Translations under genes and position numbers: made by a program
Part shown: in pieces, positions 36,166 through 49,800 of the stretch
How positions within the stretch are numbered: position 1 is the stretch's first letter
Layout: each line of letters starts with the position of its first letter
Origin: Antedon mediterranea
Taxonomy: Eukaryota; Echinodermata; Crinoidea; Comatulida; Antedonidae
Length of the DNA: 60,000 bases
Direction of reading: 5' to 3'
Assembly: GCF_964355755.1 (NCBI RefSeq)
Contig: NC_092679.1
Location: 21,609,432-21,669,431 of the forward strand
The notes under the pieces: generated by a model
Database searches by the model: none
Told to the model about the DNA's origin: nothing
Seen by the model: only the letters and a program-made list of their open reading frames with translations

Positions 36166-36339
36166 AAGAGAAGATCTAGAGCCTCTGTGAGATGATAACA
36201 ATAAAACATTTCAGCTTTAGACATTGTTTTCATGAAAATCAAACATTCATCATCCACTGCTATATTTTAATTAATATGGTTTAATTAAATAATCAAATTA
36301 ATGTGCGAATTATAGAACAATCATTTATTCTGGCAACCC
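36166..36339. other. Gap between minisatellite and Pellino promoter region
   Basis: Plain AT-rich DNA without open frames. I see no clear motif apart from a TTAATTAA-like run near 36267-36300. Confidence 0.5.
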
Positions 36340-36490
36340 TTTGTCTTCTCACTACTTCCGGTATCACGACCTCTCGAGAAAAAACACAACACAACGTCAA
36401 CGTAAAGTGAAATCGTAGTAAAATTTCATTACAAACAGAAACAAAGGAAATATTCAGGGTATTTTGTTGTTATAACACATAATAAGTGAG
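36340..36490 (+). promoter_or_regulatory. Candidate Pellino promoter and non-coding first exon
   Basis: A strong donor (gtgag|gtaag) starts at 36491, about 1.3 kb upstream of the start-codon exon. Just upstream is an ETS-type motif, ACTTCCGG at 36354-36361, and a stretch with several CpG dinucleotides in otherwise AT-rich DNA, features of TATA-less animal promoters. The transcription start is not visible. The downstream stretch 36580-36680 is also GC-richer and holds a CCACCA run. This is inference from sequence character only. Confidence 0.35.
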
Positions 36491-37796
36491 GTAAGAAGGC
36501 ACGAAATGTACACAATTAGTATTATATGTTTGTTTTAGTCAATTTTCATTTTACTTGTTTTCTACCTTACGATAGCAGGCCGATACTCTGTTTTGAATCC
36601 ATCCACCACGGGGCCACCCCACCACCACCACCAGGCATGAATTTGCTTGGCCTTGGCTGGCGGTGTCTGTCGTAACAACAGTGAAAGGCCTATGAGAGTA
36701 ACCAGGGTAGACTGGTTTGTTAGGCCAACCTAGGCCTACTTTACTACATTACTATATTTTATTCTATGAGAAGAAATTAATGTTTGATTGAATTTTTGAA
36801 CTAGACCTCAAATGATGTGAAAAGAAAGGTATGACCACAGTTCCAGTTCATAATGTGGAAGACCTATTTTCAATTTTATTTTTTAAAATTAAAAATATAA
36901 ATGATCTTATGATCCATTGTTTTTTATATGTGTAGTGTACTAACTAGTAGCAGCAAATTAATTTTCAGCCATTCCTTTGCTTTTGTTAGCGAACATAATA
37001 AATAAAATTATTATTATATAAATAAATACATTTAACATTATTATGTTTCAAACTAATGAAATATTGTACCCTGATGCTCCGCAAATACCAAATTTCTAGG
37101 AAAATCATGCCGTAACTTTAAACCTGTGAAATTGTGAACGGAGTCGGAATTCATTAATCTTTCTTTATTAAATACATATGTTGAATACTACATTGTACTT
37201 TAGAACACAGATGTCAGCATCCATTGTGACTGTTTTTCACGACTCTAAGAACCTTGCTGTACCTACACCATACACAACACTAACCCTATAATTAATAATA
37301 TAGTAATATTAAATCTTTATTAACAACTGTACTATAGTATTAATAATAAAAATACAAAAAGAAAGAATGTGAAGAATTGAACCCAAAACTTTCATATCAC
37401 CAACTACACCACTACCATACTACCATCACTATGCCAGTCATCCAGGACAGATTTTTCAAATAGCAAGACTACTGCTCGAAAAAGAGCATTCATTAGGTTT
37501 TTTTACCCGACTCAGCGAGCTTATATTTGGGATACAGTAGATGTCTTCATTTTAACAATACTGTATACTATGCCTATTATTCAGTCTCACAATATTTACA
37601 AAAAGTTGAGCATGCAATAGTACCTTCAATCATTAAAATGGAAAAAATATATGAATTCAACCAATCAAATGGCTAGAATACAGCACACTAATAAATACTT
37701 CAGTGTGTTGTACTATAAGAATACTTATATATAATGCTTGCCTGTAAATAAGTGGATTTGTTATTGAATAATTTGGTCGATGGATTTCTCTTTCAG

Positions 37797-37845
37797 GATA
37801 TGGATTAATGGAAGGATACCAGGAATAAAACGATATGCCTTTCAT
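37797..37845 (+). other. PELI: Pellino start-codon exon with two short uORFs (inferred)
   Basis: A strong acceptor (ttctctttcag) ends at 37796 and a donor gtacgt starts at 37846. The exon holds three ATGs. ATG at 37800 gives MD-stop, ATG at 37808 gives MEGYQE-stop, and ATG at 37835 reads MPF and continues across the splice into MKENQEATSQADYG and KYGELVVLG. The exon at 39044 has no upstream in-frame ATG of its own, and its phase needs two bases from a previous exon, which AT at 37844-37845 supplies. RNA evidence would be needed to fix this start. Confidence 0.55.
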
Positions 37846-40800
37846 GTACGTTTCAAATATAATAATCTATTTAATTATAAGTAGTAATTTTATAGACTCA
37901 TTATATGTCAATTCCACATTTTTTTAATGACCGTAACTGTATGTTATATACTCTTCATAGAAAAAACACACACAAGAAAACTTGTTTGCATTTGAGGTCT
38001 TTTGGAGTGAACTAGGTTAATTTAAAATATAAGGTGTGAGGTGTGACTGAATCCAGGATACTAAGTTTGTAGGCAATCATATTGTAACCACTAATAAAAC
38101 AAAATTAAAAAACCCTCTATGTGCGACACTCTCTTAGAGGACATCCCATCATTGTTGGTTCTTGGAGGTGTCTCCTACTTATACTGTAGATGTTCTCAAC
38201 AATTTCTCATTAATTGTACTGACATACAGTAATGACATACAGTAATGACATACAGTAATGACATACAGTAATGACATACAGTAATGACATACAGTAATGT
38301 TTTATGAATGTTGAATGTGAAAGATACAGTAGAAAATAATAATACAGTAGTCTACTTGACAGGTTCAAGTACGAGCTTAACAGCGATTTCTGTACTTAAG
38401 TTTTCTTTTTGAACTACCAGCAACAAGCATGTTATTGTTATATCATTTGCCCTAATTAATTTTAACCTTCAATACTATTCAATTCTTTATCATTGATTCT
38501 TAAACTCTTTGAAGTATTTTGTGATGTAAAAACGTTGCGTAGTTACTTTTTATAGCTCTTTTGTATGTACTTTACATTTGTTGTTTTTAGGTCTTTGCTC
38601 TGAGCTCTGAGCTCAATATAAGCTATTAAATTGCTATTAAGATACTACAGTATGTAGGTTGTTATTCAACCACATTTTCTTCTAAATAAAATGATGTACA
38701 TATTAAAATATAAAACATTTGTAGGCGTGTGTATGTTTATGAAAAATAAATACTTTTTTATGAAATAGTTGGCGTTATGAAAGTGGTGGGCGGAAATTCT
38801 GAAGACGGGGCCGACCACCTCCGGTCAACGTGACGAGTACCTACTTTACACAGTACCCCGACTACTGGGAGAAAATCCCAAATATGTGAAATAAGCCAAG
38901 GATTTGGTTTGACCCATTAGTCATTAATTAGTATAAGGATTTGCCAATTTGTACAGTACAGTATCTTCAATATGAGTGTGGTGTACTGTGACATCAAGTA
39001 ATTTTAAACTGATATTTGATGATTATTTTATTAATTATTTTAGGAAAGAAAATCAAGAAGCCACCTCACAGGCTGACTATGGTGCAATACAGGATGTAAG
39101 CAGTATTAAATATGGTGAACTAGTGGTTTTAGGGTAAGTCTAATATGCTACAATCAGTATACAAATAATGAATGTTAATGAGTGACATTGACATGAGGTG
39201 AAAATATAACACATTTTCATCTTTTACTGAATTAAATTGTTTCTATCATTTAAACGAATATAAAAAAAACATTAGTTGTTTTATAAAATATAACACACCT
39301 TTTTTAACAAGAGGCTAAGCTAAGGCCAAAATAATTTGACGAGGCAGCGCTCCATTTTTAGACATGGAGTAGAATGATTATAGACGGCGCACCATACATG
39401 TTGAGTAAAATAGTCGTTATTTAATCTTTTTTTCTGAAATCGAAAAATATGGTTTTGTGTACATGTTTACTGTATACAATTAATATTTTTATAATTCTAA
39501 TCAGTTTGTAGATAAGCTAACCTAAATGATCAATAATGTTATTAAAGACCCAAAGACCCAACAGCTTGAGATGTCAATCGAAGGACGAGAGTGTTTCTTT
39601 GTATCTTAAATCGAATGTTTTGTGTACATGTTCACGGTACATTTTATACAATTTTTATAATTCAAATCAATTTGTATACTCGACTGTATAAACCATATTA
39701 TCAATTATACTGAATCTCCAAAGACCCAACAGCTTGATGTCATCCGAAGGACCAGAATGTACATATGTAGCACAGTGTAGTATAGGACGTTATTGAATCT
39801 TTGTATCTTAAATTGAATGTTTTATGTACATGTTTACTGTACATTTTATACAATTTTACAATTCAAATCAATTTGTATACTCTACTGTACAAACCCCTAA
39901 ATGATCAATAATGTTAAAGACCCAACGTCTAGAGATGTCATCTGAAGGATGAGAGTGTGTCTAGGAGAGTAAACTGCAAGATGCAATTAACCTCCTTTGT
40001 CATGTGTACTACTTACTACCTCAGGACTAGAGTGACATTCCTCACTAATTAATGTTTATAAAGTGACATTAATTATGTGAATGTTGTAAGTTAATCCATG
40101 TCATTAATTATTCAGTTGACCTTTTGACCTTTTATTGAACTTCTAGTACCAATTATGTGGACCAGCCGAAGTTCTAAGACAAAACCTGAAAATCATCAAA
40201 ATTTTAAATCAAATTTAATAATAGTTGAGTAAATATAATTGCTGGGACATTTGTTTCACTTTTTATCTTTATAGTGTTTTATTTACATTTTTAGTTTAGA
40301 CTTTTTGTCACCTAAAAAGTTAGGATGAATTATAAAATAGATTTATCTATATATCTTATATTCTTATCAAAAAACAATTGTCGGTGTCAAATGTATAACT
40401 CAACTGTATACTCAAATTAGTAGTAGTATGACTTTTAAACAATCTACTGTATACAGTATATTTATCTTATTTATATTCTTATCGAAAAACAATGTAAGAC
40501 TTTTTCTCTTTACATCCAAAAGTAATATAAAGTTTTTAATCTACATTATTATATCATTAATCCCCAAAATATACAGATGTTTTATAAAGAGATAATTTTG
40601 ATTTTTTTCAAAGCTTAGCTTAATTTTGTTTTGAAGAAGAGATACAACCTGAAGACATTTCGAGGTCACTACAGATCAGTTTGCTTTGCAAAATACCAAG
40701 CATGTAAAATAAAATAAGAAATTTGCAGGTGCACTGGATCTGATAATCGCCTGCAGGTCGATAGAATTATGAGAAACGTGACTTCTAAGATATACCAACA

Positions 40801-43800
40801 GTAACTGCATAGTATAACCACTTTACACAAATTAGTTGGTACTGACAAAAAAATTCTAGATTTTTGGAATTTAATTTAAAAAACATATTTTTGTGCATGT
40901 GTACTACTATATAGAGCCCCTGTTAAGGGGACACCTCCAGGACCCACTAAGTGACTGCGCCTATGTGCCTGAATAGACCCATAAATAGAGGGCCAGATTG
41001 TTAAAACATATAGTATTTACCCCTTATGGTGTCTCCTGAACAGAGGTTTCCCCTGAATAGGGGTGTCCCAAAGGAGATGTTTATTCATAATGCTTGTTCA
41101 CACTGGACTTCAAAAATTGTAATTTTAAGTAGGTACGGAATAAACCGTTTTTCCCATATTTTTGAAACAATACTTTTCAAATACAAATGCTATACTAGTG
41201 TACAATGAGACTTTACTATCTCAATTTCTAAACAAGGATTTTATGAATAAATAATTGCCAATTATCTATTAACGATTCTGTAGGATTAGTAGAGTGGGTG
41301 GTCATTATTGTAGTAATTATTCCGGCAGGCACATGGATTAAGCCAAAGAGCTTATTCCTGCACCCCCTGGCACCTTGCTTACATGCCAACTCACTGGGAA
41401 GACCACATCTTAGCACTAACACAACCTACTTACAGTTTTTTTATGGTTTAAACAACATTTATATATTTAAAAAGACAAAATACTGCAATAACTCACTAAA
41501 ATTATTTTAGATTGTTTAATTAGTAATACTTACTGTACTATACATTTTCTAAATGATTGTTTTTATTATTTTTGTCCAGTTTCAGTCTCAGATCCAAGTA
41601 GTATTTACATTATCATTCATTTTCGTCATCATCCATATCAGCATCATCTATATCATCATTATCCATATGATTTTTTTTTTAGTTATTATCATTATCTATA
41701 TCATTATCATCATCATTATCATCAATCCATATCATCATTATCATCATCTACAGTATATCATCATCATCATCCATTTTGTCATTATCATCATCATCCATAT
41801 TATCATTATCATCATCATCATCCATATTATCATTATCATCATCATCCATTGCATCATTATCATCATCTATATCATCATCATCCATTTTGTTATCATCATC
41901 ATCATCCATATTATCATTATCATCATCATCCATATCATCATTATTATCATTATCATTCATATCATTATCATCATTATTCTTATTATCATTATTATCATCA
42001 TCATCCATATCATCATTATCATCATGATCCATATTATCATTACCATCATGATCCATATCATCATTATTATCATCATCATCCATATCATCATTATTATCTT
42101 CATCATCCATATCATCATTATCATCATGATCCATATCATCATTATTATCATCATCATCCATATCATCATTATCATCATCATCATTATTATCATCATCATC
42201 TATATCATCATTATCATCATCATCATCCATATCATCATTATTATAATCCATATCATCAATATTAACATTATTATCCATATCATCATCATCATCATTATCA
42301 GTTATCATTATCATCATAATCATCCTCCATATCATCTTTTTCTCTTCTCAACATCATCATCTTTAAATATTACCCGACGACTCTTATTATAATGTAAAAC
42401 ATAAAACGTAATAATACAGTACACACATCATCGCATGAATATTACTATACAATATGATTGATGGGTAGACATACATGTAACAACTACAAATTCACTACTA
42501 TCAATCATACACACATAAACTCACTTCTGTGTAGCTCATATCCTTGATATTCAATGTGAAAATAAAAGCAAATTGTCGCCATAAAACAACAGTGAAGGTG
42601 AGAAACCAAACAAATTTTCTAATTTAATATAAAATGTTACAATACATAGAATTATGTTGATATTTGATAATAATACATTAAAACTTTAATAGGTTAAATA
42701 TTTAGTAACATCTATTGTACATTTACTTTTGAAAAAATTATTTTACGGTCATGCTAAAAAAAATCTTAACCTTAAACAACATCCTACATACTTATTAATG
42801 TAGCATTATTTATTGAATTTAATAACATAATTAAGTACATGTAGGTGTGGTTGTTTTTTTTTAGTAAATTTCACTTCCAGGAATACTGTACTATGTAGTA
42901 CTACAGTATATATAATTAGTATGCGTGGCACCTACTTAGCATGAAGTGGGACATTGCCTGCTGATATCAGCTGAATGTACTCTAACATGTTGTGAGCATT
43001 GTGACGAATAAGTAATTTTGACAATATGACACTTGTATTTTGCGAACTATCACTAGTTCAGTCAGAGTATATTACTAAGAACTTAAATGTCATCATAGGA
43101 GTAATATGACAATAATAATATAAGTAAGTTGAATTATTATTGGATGGTGCCTGCGCCTGAGTGACAATACGGAGCTTTCGATTTGCGATGACTGACGACC
43201 AAAACTTATTTCATGTTTCATGTCCCTGTACTGTAGCTCGGCTTCTTATCTCAACATAAGTTTGATGGTTTAAGTCCAGTCGACCATCGAGGACCGACGA
43301 CCACTCAAAAGCTTCCTAATGACCCATTGTCAAAAGAGAGCATTATAGTACCTGGGAAATTCTGTTTAAAACAAGAAAACTTTTGGCCTGGGTCTAAGAT
43401 ATTTAGGCTGAGGACCCAGCCTGTCTCTGCCCAGTATAGCTACTGTACAAGTACACATTGTAAAAGATGGGGAGCTACCCGAAAATAACTAATGTAGTAT
43501 TACCCAACTATTTAGTATTAGACCAATGAATGATCTTAAACAGGTTCTTTACGTTTTATTTATGAGGTTAATAAACTCAAGAGTATGATGAATCTCAATT
43601 GGAATTTACTAATAGAAAGTGTAATATGATCAGAATGTTTAATCATTAAATGAACATTCTTTTTTTTATTAAGACCATGATGTAGCATCTATCAAAGATT
43701 GTTTTGGGTGGCTAAATCTATGAAAAGTACTATGGGAGGCTGTGAAATGTTCTGTAAATTGTATTGGTTAACATTCAACAGTAATCTAAAAATTTAACTA

Positions 43801-46800
43801 ACTATTTATGATTGGTCAGATGTTTTGCCCTACTCTGACGTAATTTGTACTAGTACTGTGATCAGTGAGAATACTTGCGAACAAATTCTTGTATGGGACT
43901 CGAACCCATGACCTTTAGATCACTAGCCTGGCGTTCATACTTCTAGACGGTTTTTAAGATTGACTAAAAGAATGTTGGCTACAGTTGTACAATACCAACC
44001 ACCTCTATCCAATATTAAATTTGTGAAACATTACGAGGCAAAACCTATGAAAAGTACTATGGGTGGGAGGTTGTGAGTTGTAGTGGTGTTCTACCGTAAA
44101 TATGATCTTAAAATTATTTAAGTAAGAGTGACTGAAACATGTTGAGGTATAATACTATTTTGTGAGAATCAATTTATTGTTGACAAAGTCTCTTAAAAAA
44201 TTAAGAGAATTTTATTCTGAGTAGAATTGAAACACATTTGACATTGTCTATTCCTACTGTACAGACTTCCTTTTGTATTTTGAAAATATGAAATAGAAAG
44301 GCGATACTGGCCAGACTGTAGGTATGAAAGTCAACCAAATAAAGCTAGTGACTTGTCCAATTTTTTAATTTCCTTGTTCCTGGTATTTGGACATTCCTCT
44401 TTCCTTCTGAACATTCCAGACAATCAAAGTGAACATTTATTTTTCCCAAGTGTATCAACCTTTTGATCTTATTGTCAGCGAAAATTACATTATTGTAACG
44501 TTCCAAATTCTATACCAAAAGCTACCCCATGAAGGAACGACCTAATTTAAACATGTATTACATTTAAATTGTATGCGTTTGCAATTTAGTTTTATAATCG
44601 AGACCAGCTGTAGATTAGAGTAATATTGTAATGAATAAAATATATTATTGATGGAATGGAATTGGTTGCCAGGTTATTCTCCATTTCTACCCTATCAAAA
44701 AAGCTATTTCAAGCTGCTTGATATTTTGATTTGTTGTAATTTTTTATGGCATTTGAATTAATTTAATTTTGTATGAGAAACTACAGATGTTAATGTTGCT
44801 CTCTATTATTATTAACTACTATGTACAGTTTGATACATTTATTCTTCATTCATCAAAATGTATTTTTATATTATTGGATAGAGATCTGTTTAGAATTTAA
44901 TTTAAATTAAAAAGTATGGAACCATTTTATGCAAGAGGAATATGCAGCTATCAACAGTTAGAGATAGAATTTACGATGATACAGTACCTCTTGTTGCCTG
45001 TAAATTGTATGATTTTTTCTTTCTCGGTCATGCCATTATTATTAGTGAGGGATCAATTCAATTCAATTCAATTCAAAATTCTTTAATCATCCCACACGGG
45101 GCAATTCAAATAAAAAGGTCTGGATTAAAATGATCTTACAAAATATACAAAATATCACAATACACAGAACAAAATAGAAAAAAAGTCAAGTCAAGGTTCA
45201 AGAATTTAAGAGTCGAATAGCCACTGGCAAAAACGAATTCCTTTGCCATGCATATTCATGATTGTTATGCATAATTAATACATCATGCATATTCATGTTT
45301 ATGCATACATGGTGGAAACACAATAATGCAACCCGATATGACGATGATACCTGTTGCCTGTATATTATATGATTATTTTTTTGCCAGTTATGGAATTATT
45401 ATTAATGAGGGATCATGCATATTCATGTTTATGCATACATGGTGGAAACACAATAATGCAACCCGATATGACGATGATACCTGTTGCCTGTATATTATAT
45501 GATTATTTTTTTGCCAGTTATGGAATTATTATTAATGAGGGATCATGCATATTCATGTTTATGCATACATGGTGGAAACACAATAATGCAACCCGATATG
45601 ACGATGATACCTGTTGCCTGTATATTATATGATTATTTTTTTGCCAGTCATGGAATTATTATTAATGAGGAATCAAGCATATTCATGTTTATGCATAATT
45701 AGTAACATGCATATTCATGTTTATGCATTGCATGGTGGATACCCCCTGTTTCCTTTAATGCATATTCATGTTTCTTTTGTAGGTATAATGGCTGTCTTCC
45801 TTCAGGCAACAGAGGTCGCCGACGTAGCTCATTCCAGTTAGAGAAAAGGTCAACCGGGAATGGCGTCAAACCGTCCACACATTATGAAATTAATTCATCG
45901 CAAACCGCTCAGGTGCGTACAAATTGCTCATTCAAATGTGGAGTGTAATTTTGTTTTATTGCATACTATTAAATAGATAGATTACAAATTTTTGAGAAAA
46001 TATGCCCTATTATATTACATTACCATAATAATATGTATCCAAACGTATTGTTTTAAAATCATTAAAAAAAAAATGTCACAAAAAATTAAGTGATTTATAT
46101 TCATATTATTTTGTATTACCGAAATAATACAAAATTATACAGTATTTAGTTTCTAGTTTCTACAGTAAAGTACTTGAGTATTTGAAACAATTAAACATTC
46201 TTAACCATACTGTATTGTAGCAGTGCCTCTAGGTGTGTGGTATACTTTATGCATAGGAACAGGCATACTGTAAATTTACATTATACAGTCAATAGGATAT
46301 TACAAATGTGAACTTGGAAAGTTTTGTTTTCATAAATGTATGTTTTATTTTGTTTTTGTATTTCATCAAAACCAACAGCAACGAAAGTTGCCACTTAAAG
46401 TTATGAAACAGAAAACAGATACAATACTCAATGTATGAAGCAAACTTAAATAAATATGTAAATAGTAAAATTAGCCTATTAAGCATGATTATTTAAAAAA
46501 AGAATACAATGAGTCTTGAATGAAGAATAACTATTGAAAAAATATCAACATTTACATTGGACTCACTTAATTTTAAATAGATACAAAAAGGCAAGCGTGT
46601 CTGAAACCCCCTTTTCGAGACATTTAATCTATTTAAAGCGAAAAATTTAAAAAAATGTATGTAAAAGAAACAAACATTGGGGACCTTTAGTTATAGTATC
46701 CAAGAAAGTTGAGTGGGTTTTCAGATTTTGAAGTGTTTTGTCTTTGGCGCGAGACAGAGGTGATAATGAAAGTGAGAAGCCACTGAACAATGACATCATG

Positions 46801-49800
46801 ATATTGATTGATATAAGCGGCTTCTTTGACACCTGCACATCTGTAGTTTGCAGAGAGTGTTGAATTGATTCAATTTCAATGATTTCCTATATATGTACAT
46901 AAACCCAGTGGGATACCTTAAGTAAAATGTTCTGGTGCAAGCTGGAGATCTCCTTATTCATTAAAAAATGATTCAATATACTAATAGAATATGTAAAAAA
47001 AAATATGTATAAAATATAAGCTCTGTCTACACTATCAAACTAGTTTGACATAAAAAGTGGGATATGCCCAAATATGGTAGTGATATGCCCAAATATGGTA
47101 GTGATATGCCCAAATATGGTAGTGATATGACATCATCATGTCCATATATAGGAGCTTTACACAGTATATTACAAGGTCTTGTAAACCACTATAAGCTAGC
47201 CATTTTATCCTTATGTTTTACATTTGTGAAAAGTTAACACAATTTCCCAGCACTTGTTCATTTAATAATCAAATCATAACATTTAACAAATCACTATGGG
47301 CTAGCCAGTTTTCTAATTTTCCCAGCACCTGGCTTATTTAATCATCAGATTTTCACAGACTAAGTTTGATAAGCATTTAGTTCTGTTTGCGTTAGTTTGA
47401 GCTTGCAAGAATAAACAAATCAAATTTACTCATTGAGCTAATGATAAGAAAATTGTAATAAGGACATTTTTTTTAACCATAAATATATAATATGTGTATG
47501 TATAGCAAAATAATTATGTACAGTAGTGTACTGTACACACATAATGATACTATTTGCTGAAAGAAATGAGAATGTTTGAGTTTAATATAAGCTACCGGTA
47601 AGCATATTTGATAGATACAGTATCTACCCTTTAAGCGTGGTTCCCACTAGCAACGCAACACAAGGACGTAACGCAATGCAAGTGAATTGACCAATCACAA
47701 GCGATGGCTTATTCGCTTGTGATTGCTAACTGTCTATAACTTTGCTTGTCATTGGTTAAAACGCTTGCGTTGCGTTTACGTCCTTGCGTTACGTTCTAGT
47801 GGGAACCAAGCTTTACATAGTAAATCTACATTGTTGGGATAGCATATAATGTATAACAGACTACAAAGAATATGCATTTAACAATCTAGGCAACAAACAA
47901 TTACAGTGGCTGTGTACATTGACTACAGTATAAATAATAGTGTATTGTTAAAAAAAAACTATTGTTCATTCATTGCTTGTTGTACATACAGGTATTCAAG
48001 TGTTGTTTTTGTGTTTATTCTAAAGAAATGTACTAAATGATTATTTACTAGTTTTAATACATAAAGTAAAGAGAGAAACTAAAACAGCTATCCAATGATA
48101 AAGTGAACTGTTAACACTATATAGACGTCCTACCAGTACCAGGGAGTTGTATTTACAACACTATATAGACGTCCTACCAGTACCAGGGAGTTGTAATTCT
48201 AATTACAACTCCATGGTCGTACCATTATGGTGTATGCACATGTTACACAATTATGGATTTAAATTCTTTAGATATCTTTAACTGTAATTTCTCTCAATTT
48301 AAATGTATTATTAATGAAATTATTTAAATAATCTTATTTACATTTTTGTATATATTTATATTGGCTTATATATATAGTTTAGTTATTTTATTTTCAACCT
48401 GTTATTGGTGTTTTACACTGTTGGCTTGAAATAAAGAATAAAGAATACAATAATTTTCTTAATATAATAATAAAAATGATCTTTTATGACTTTGTTGACA
48501 ATCATTATAAATATTTATGTGGTTTTCCATCACCTTTTTTGTGCTTTTCTATTTTTTTTTTTACTTTTATACCAAAACAAGGAAATTATATTATATTTTT
48601 TTATTTCCTAGAAACTGGTGTTTCAAGGTGTCCGTATCCATAAAACAACATGAAGGGTTATTTTAATGTTTTTATTTGTCTTGCAGGTGGTGCAAAATGA
48701 ATCCCAACATAGCATATCATACACATTATCCAGAAATAAAACAGTGGTAGTAGAATACAAGGTTGACCCTGAACTTGACATGTTCCAGGTCAGTGCACAC
48801 ACTATGTTGTAATGATGACAACCGTATACAAAATTGCAGTACAGTATATAGTTACTGCAGTAAATGATTTTGTTAGGTAGCACAACCAGTAGATGCCTAC
48901 ATGTGTTTAGGAAGCTGTTCCCTTGTTTATTTTTGATATATTCTTGGAACACTTGCCTAGTGTTAAACGAACGAGAAGAAATATATATTTAGCACCGTCT
49001 ACGCAGTGGCGTAACGTCTATGAGCACTAAGTGGCTAAGCCCAAGGCTCCAGAGTTTAAGTGGCCTCAGATCAAATAACTCAGTGTTTTAGAGGATCCCT
49101 TAAGAGTGGTAAAGTGGCCTTTGCCCCTTGAATTGCGCCTCTGTGTCTATGACCTTAATTTGGGCACACTATTAAGGTTAAATTTTGACAAAAATGTCCC
49201 CTCCTTTATAGGTGTTCAACTTTAGATTTAATAATTGTCATAATTGGACATTTATTTTATAGGTTGGACGTTCAACGGAACCAGTCATAGATTTTGTTGT
49301 CATGGATACTGTGCCTGGAGCATGTACGTTGGAAGATTGCACAGTGACGGAAAGCACCATTTCACGGTTTGCGTGTCGTATCATGGTTCAGCGAACACCA
49401 CCGTACCAGGCAAGAATTTACGCAGCTGGTTTTAACAATGCTAAGAATATATTTCTAGGGGTACGATATCTTTTTAATTTTTCTTTTTTATATAAAAGGA
49501 TATACTAAAATACTATAATAAATTAATAGGGAAGTGCAACATCAAGACTAGGTTAAAGTTAATATACCGTCGACTCTCCCAGTACTGGACACCTTTTGGC
49601 TGGCCTTTAATATATCTGTTGTTATGGAAAATCTAGTATTCAGAATGTGTTTTTAAAGGTAAAAAAGAATTTGAGACCTTTTGGATCTCAAGAAATTGAC
49701 TGATTTTGCGAGAGTTTCTGGATGTTAGAGAGGTAATTCATCAGGGCTGGACAAAACATGGGCTACACACAATGAAGGAAATGTTTACAAAAACATTTGT

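Noticed and set aside
41553-42392. Ile/His-rich 279-codon open frame and Asp-rich 195-codon antisense frame
   Set aside because: Both are read-outs of an ATC/ATT repeat, with no conserved sequence.
43354-43363. NF-kB site GGGAAATTCT in a Pellino intron
   Set aside because: Last position departs from the consensus and there is no cluster; chance matches are expected at this length.
45354-45841. Three overlapping frames starting MPVYYMIIFLPVMELLL
   Set aside because: They are the same 130-bp repeat read in three frames, ending in the Pellino acceptor and exon.
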